DNA from: Leptospira alexanderi serovar Manhao 3 str. L 60
GTDB lineage: Bacteria; Spirochaetota; Leptospiria; Leptospirales; Leptospiraceae
Assembly: GCF_000243815.2 (NCBI RefSeq)
Contig: NZ_AHMT02000005.1
Span: forward strand, 42,501 to 70,000
Length of the DNA stretch: 27,500 nt
Direction of reading: 5' to 3'
Of the stretch, positions 1 to 27,500 are shown piece by piece. The position numbers and the translations under genes are program-made. Under the pieces are notes generated by a model. The model was not told the DNA's origin and did not search any database. It saw only the letters and a program-made list of their open reading frames with translations. Numbering within the stretch: the first letter of the stretch is position 1; each line of letters opens with the position of its first letter.

Positions 1-2
1 GA

Positions 3-1042
<1,040 letters not shown>

Positions 1043-1046
<4 letters not shown>

Positions 1047-1070
1047 CTCCATTGAAGGAAAAAGTAAAAT
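1043..1070 (+). promoter_or_regulatory. Probable sigma-70 promoter
   Basis: TTGACT at 1043-1048 and TAAAAT at 1065-1070 are each one base from consensus and are separated by 16 bp. The -35 element overlaps the TGA stop of the upstream hydrolase. A start of transcription near 1077 would leave a leader of about 30 nt, with GGAGA at 1092-1096 before the ATG at 1107. It would drive the small lipoprotein and the coupled DUF4105-like gene. Confidence 0.5.
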
Positions 1071-1106
1071 TCCAACCGACAAACCACCAACGGAGAATTC
1101 GACCTG

Positions 1107-3421
<2,315 letters not shown>

Positions 3422-3424
3422 ATT

Positions 3425-3798
3425 TAACGTGAGTTTGGCGTAAGAAAGTTTGAGCCAATAAGAAACTAAACTGTCGCACTTCCTAAGGGCACCACAAGTA
3501 ATGGGATCTCAAGATTAATTTGTCGGAATTCCGACAAAATCCCCCGTGAAACTTACCCCACCCTGATTTTTGGGTGGTGGGGCGGGAGGCGGAAAGGCTC
3601 GGAAGATTTTTCTCTATCAGAAAATCATACTTCTTGCAAGTAAAAAGTCTCATTCTTGTCGGAACACTTGAAAAATATCAGTTTTTGACCCTTATTATCC
3701 CAAAAGCCTTCTTAATTTGTGGGGTTGGTTACGTTAGGAAGCGTTGTGCCTGAATTTTCCTGATTTTTGGATGATTGAAGTATATCAAACTCACGTTA
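3425..3798. repeat. 12 bp inverted repeats bounding a 374 bp non-coding segment
   Basis: TAACGTGAGTTT (3425-3436) and its exact reverse complement (3787-3798) bracket the spacer. This is compatible with termini of a small decayed non-autonomous element. No transposase and no obvious target duplication were seen, so the meaning is uncertain. Confidence 0.35.
3519..3538. repeat. Perfect 20 bp palindrome
   Basis: The arms TTTGTCGG and CCGACAAA flank a central AATT, giving perfect dyad symmetry over 20 bp. A related half-site, TTGTCGGAAC, occurs at about 3657-3666. It lies 98 bp after the DUF4105-like gene. It could be a repeat element, a transcription end hairpin or a regulator site; sequence alone does not decide. 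Confidence 0.6.
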
Positions 3799-3895
3799 GT
3801 TATGATATTGCCAATAGAAACAGACCGACTTCGAACCGGAGTTTCGCAAAAAATTCTTACAACAAAAAGACCGATCTTTCTTGGAAGTGAAACGT

Positions 3896-5005
<1,110 letters not shown>

Positions 5006-5006
5006 A

Positions 5007-5822
<816 letters not shown>

Positions 5823-5824
5823 AG

Positions 5825-6730
<906 letters not shown>

Positions 6731-6736
6731 GAAGAT

Positions 6737-6826
<90 letters not shown>

Positions 6827-6834
6827 TACCGTTC

Positions 6835-9851
<3,017 letters not shown>

Positions 9852-10028
9852 GAACCGATTTCAAAACACCACGATAAGTTTTCATTTTTAAAACAAGAAA
9901 GGCTCTCATCTTTGATGGAAGCGGAGAACCGATGTCAGGATTTATCTCTAGAAATATCCCTTCCTTCGAGAAAACAACAACCGCCTTATAGACTTACGGT
10001 CAGCTCTGTATAAAGTTCCGTAGATTTG

Positions 10029-10050
10029 GATGACAATCCCATTTGTCATC
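10029..10050. terminator. Stem-loop between convergent GGDEF and purM genes
   Basis: Perfect 8 bp arms GATGACAA and TTGTCATC flank a 6 nt loop, 12 bp beyond the purM stop. No long T-run follows on either strand, so it is not a classic intrinsic terminator. It may stabilise or end both transcripts. Confidence 0.35.
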
Positions 10051-10062
10051 GTAAATCCGCCG

Positions 10063-11097
<1,035 letters not shown>

Positions 11098-11100
11098 TCT

Positions 11101-11138
<38 letters not shown>

Positions 11139-11153
11139 AAAATCCCTGCACAC

Positions 11154-11206
<53 letters not shown>

Positions 11207-11216
11207 TTTCAGGAAA

Positions 11217-11813
11217 TCATTTCATCTGGTCAATCTGCTCCATTGCGGCCAATTCTTCTTTGGCGGCGGCTCTCGTTTTTAAATCCCCATCGCCCGGCTT
11301 TAAATCTACGGCCTGTCCCGCTTCGATCAAAACTTTGGCATTATCGGATTTACGAATAATTTCAACAGCCCCTTCCCGAACCGCAAACGTTCCAGTCTCG
11401 TCTTTACCGTTCACTCTCCCCCAAAACTGAGTTCCGCGAACTGCCGCGACTACGGTAGGAGTGTCGACAAGCAGACTCTGACCTTTTGTGAGTTTACTTG
11501 CTTTGATGAGAACGTTTCCTTCAGAAACCTGAAAAGAAGCGCTGTCCGCATTGAGAGCGGCTAAAGTCGCCGTGCTTCCGCCTAATAGACGAAAACTACC
11601 AAGTTTGGAAGTAAGATCCAAGACCGCATCCGAATCCGTTTTGACGGATTGTTTTTCGGTCACATTTGCAAGCGGAGAAAGTTCCTTGCCAGTCTCCACT
11701 ATGGAGGCCTTTCCTTTGAGAAAGGTCACGACTGCGTCTGAACTTTCGAGGGCCTTAGGTTTACAAACGATGAAAAAGAATAAAATCGCGATCGCGATCA
11801 GTAAACGGACCAT
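11217..11813 (-). CDS. FecR-domain putative lipoprotein
   Basis: The 198-residue protein has a short signal sequence (VRLLIAIAILFFF) and a candidate lipidated Cys17 in FIVC. Residues 28-165 form a FecR-type beta domain, with the hallmark TPTVVAAVRGTQFWGRV...GTFAVREGAVEI. In other bacteria FecR domains occur in anti-sigma sensors and in stand-alone periplasmic or envelope proteins. This one has no cytoplasmic anti-sigma part and no sigma-factor neighbour, so a structural or binding role is more likely than signalling. The C-terminus (RAAAKEELAAMEQIDQMK) is a charged helix. GGAG sits before the ATG, a candidate promoter lies at 11853-11879, and the gene is closed by a strong terminator, so it is probably monocistronic. 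Confidence 0.85.
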   Translation of the reverse strand: MVRLLIAIAILFFFIVCKPKALESSDAVVTFLKGKASIVETGKELSPLANVTEKQSVKTDSDAVLDLTSKLGSFRLLGGSTATLAALNADSASFQVSEGNVLIKASKLTKGQSLLVDTPTVVAAVRGTQFWGRVNGKDETGTFAVREGAVEIIRKSDNAKVLIEAGQAVDLKPGDGDLKTRAAAKEELAAMEQIDQMK

Positions 11814-11852
11814 AAATACTCCGATTCAATCCTCTATAGAGAAGTTTTCGTA

Positions 11853-11879
11853 ATTATACTCTAATTCGAAAAAAACCAA
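11853..11879 (-). promoter_or_regulatory. Candidate promoter of the FecR-domain gene
   Basis: On the minus strand a perfect TATAAT (11858-11853) lies 40 nt from the start codon. TTGGTT (11879-11874) is a poor -35 at a short 15 bp spacing. A 10 bp palindrome CTCTATAGAG (11832-11841) falls in the predicted leader. Confidence 0.35.
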
Positions 11880-11898
11880 TCGAATTTTTAGAATAAAG

Positions 11899-11948
11899 TT
11901 TAGAAATTTATTTCAAAAAATTTTAAAATCACTTTAGAAATTTATTTC
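11899..11948. repeat. Two 16 bp direct repeats 34 bp apart
   Basis: TTTAGAAATTTATTTC occurs at 11899-11914 and again at 11933-11948. The start-to-start distance of 34 bp is about three helical turns. Both copies lie upstream of the candidate FecR promoter, where an activator could bind. AT-rich chance similarity is the alternative. Confidence 0.5.
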
Positions 11949-12177
11949 CATAAAACTGGTTTTCAAAAATCAGGTCGAAACTCTTTAGCGGAAGGTCAAT
12001 CTATCCCCGACCCCTAAAAACCTAACATCTAAAACGTGGGAACTACTACACTTTGTTATTAAAGACTTAAGAATCATGGTCGCACTCCTCTTCAGATTTG
12101 GTTCTAAGGAATAAGCCAGAATAATAATCATAAATTTATGTTTAAATTCTTCGTAAGCAGTTGGTTTGTGAGCTATA

Positions 12178-12955
<778 letters not shown>

Positions 12956-12980
12956 TGTAAACTCTCAATCGAAACGAATT

Positions 12981-14291
<1,311 letters not shown>

Positions 14292-14320
14292 TCCTCTTTT
14301 TTCTTAAAAATCCTTACTCG

Positions 14321-16541
<2,221 letters not shown>

Positions 16542-16667
16542 AATCGGCACAGAATTCATGATAACATCAGAATTCAATAAAATCCATTGGGATTTGTTCT
16601 AGTAATCCTAGACCCGTTTCAGATCTCATTTTTTTGATTTTCGTTTTGGAAGTGAAATTCACACTTC

Positions 16668-16694
16668 AAAAAATCTAAAGAAATGGTTTCTTTA
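16668..16694 (-). terminator. Probable intrinsic terminator of the giant-lipoprotein operon
   Basis: On the minus strand, perfect 8 bp arms TAAAGAAA and TTTCTTTA with a 3 nt loop are followed, after GA, by six T. It lies 108 bp beyond the stop of the giant gene. The stem is AT-rich, so strength is doubtful. A second hairpin, GAAGTG...CACTTC at 16649-16667, lies next to it in the convergent gap. Confidence 0.4.
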
Positions 16695-16802
16695 CTTCAA
16701 TGCTCGATATGATTGGCGCGGGACTAAAGAAAAAAGTGGGATTGCTGATAGGCAAATACGAATAACGTTATCTACCGGTTCGTTAGTATAAAGACCAAAA
16801 TT

Positions 16803-24581
<7,779 letters not shown>

Positions 24582-24584
24582 GAC

Positions 24585-25187
<603 letters not shown>

Positions 25188-25200
25188 CTTAGGGCTCTCC

Positions 25201-27500
<2,300 letters not shown>

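Larger units (their letters stand above)
3422..3895. other. Non-coding patchwork with palindromes and inverted repeats
   Basis: No credible gene is seen in this 474 bp stretch. It holds a perfect 20 bp palindrome, a GC-rich hairpin around 3556-3580 (CCACCC...GGGTGG) and a run of G-rich sequence. It is flanked by a 12 bp inverted repeat, TAACGTGAGTTT at 3425-3436 and AAACTCACGTTA at 3787-3798. It separates two gene blocks that converge on it. The mixture resembles the short interspersed repeat debris common in Leptospira spacers. Confidence 0.5.
11814..12177. other. AT-rich intergenic region with direct repeats
   Basis: The 364 bp between murI and the FecR-domain gene hold the candidate promoter and two exact 16 bp direct repeats (listed separately). 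The murI-proximal part (about 11985-12177) contains GTGGGAACTACTACA around 12037, which resembles a decayed copy of short Leptospira palindromes. No gene is seen. Confidence 0.45.

Noticed and set aside
3519..3538. Palindrome as a LexA-type SOS box
   Set aside because: It has TTTG and CAAA ends, but they are 12 bp apart, not the 5 bp I recall for the leptospiral LexA box, and no SOS gene is adjacent.

Overview
The window reads as chromosomal DNA of a Leptospira species. The signs are permissive spirochaetal lipoboxes, frequent TTG starts, AT-rich spacers with short palindromic repeats, and several proteins without recognisable families outside the genus. Coding GC looks by eye nearer 40% than 35%, which would suit the borgpetersenii/santarosai/weilii group better than interrogans. 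That species-level guess is inference. No tRNA, rRNA, IS transposase, phage gene or CRISPR array was seen.

Layout. Positions 1-3421 (+) hold the 3' part of a GH36-type alpha-galactosidase, a small serine-rich lipoprotein, and a DUF4105-like exported protein whose signal peptide is only recovered if translation starts at a CTG overlapping the previous stop codon. A non-coding patchwork with palindromes follows (3422-3895). Positions 3896-6730 (-) form a tight three-gene operon: a class I/IV-type histone-deacetylase-fold hydrolase, an unrecognised protein, and a response regulator fused to a SpoIIE/PP2C phosphatase. Pyruvate kinase is divergent from it (+). After a 0.6 kb AT-rich gap comes a PAS-GGDEF diguanylate cyclase with an intact I-site.

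Positions 10063-15427 (-) carry purM, a FecR-domain lipoprotein with its own terminator, murI, a class I/II aminotransferase and a membrane-anchored HtrA/DegS-like protease. The start codon of the protease interlocks with that of a divergent PF10023-type putative aminopeptidase lipoprotein (+).

The last 10.7 kb (16803-27500, -) is one apparent operon: an AsmA/YdbH-like protein (5' end outside the window), a lipoprotein with a YdbL (DUF1318)-like C-terminus, and a 2592-residue lipoprotein with an N-terminal TolB-like propeller, a very long TPR superhelix and two stretches resembling degenerate CHAT (caspase-fold) domains. In E. coli ydbH, ynbE and ydbL form an operon for an inter-membrane lipid bridge. 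The version here seems to combine YnbE-like lipidation with YdbL and adds a giant TPR lipoprotein. This is the most promising candidate for an undescribed system in the window.
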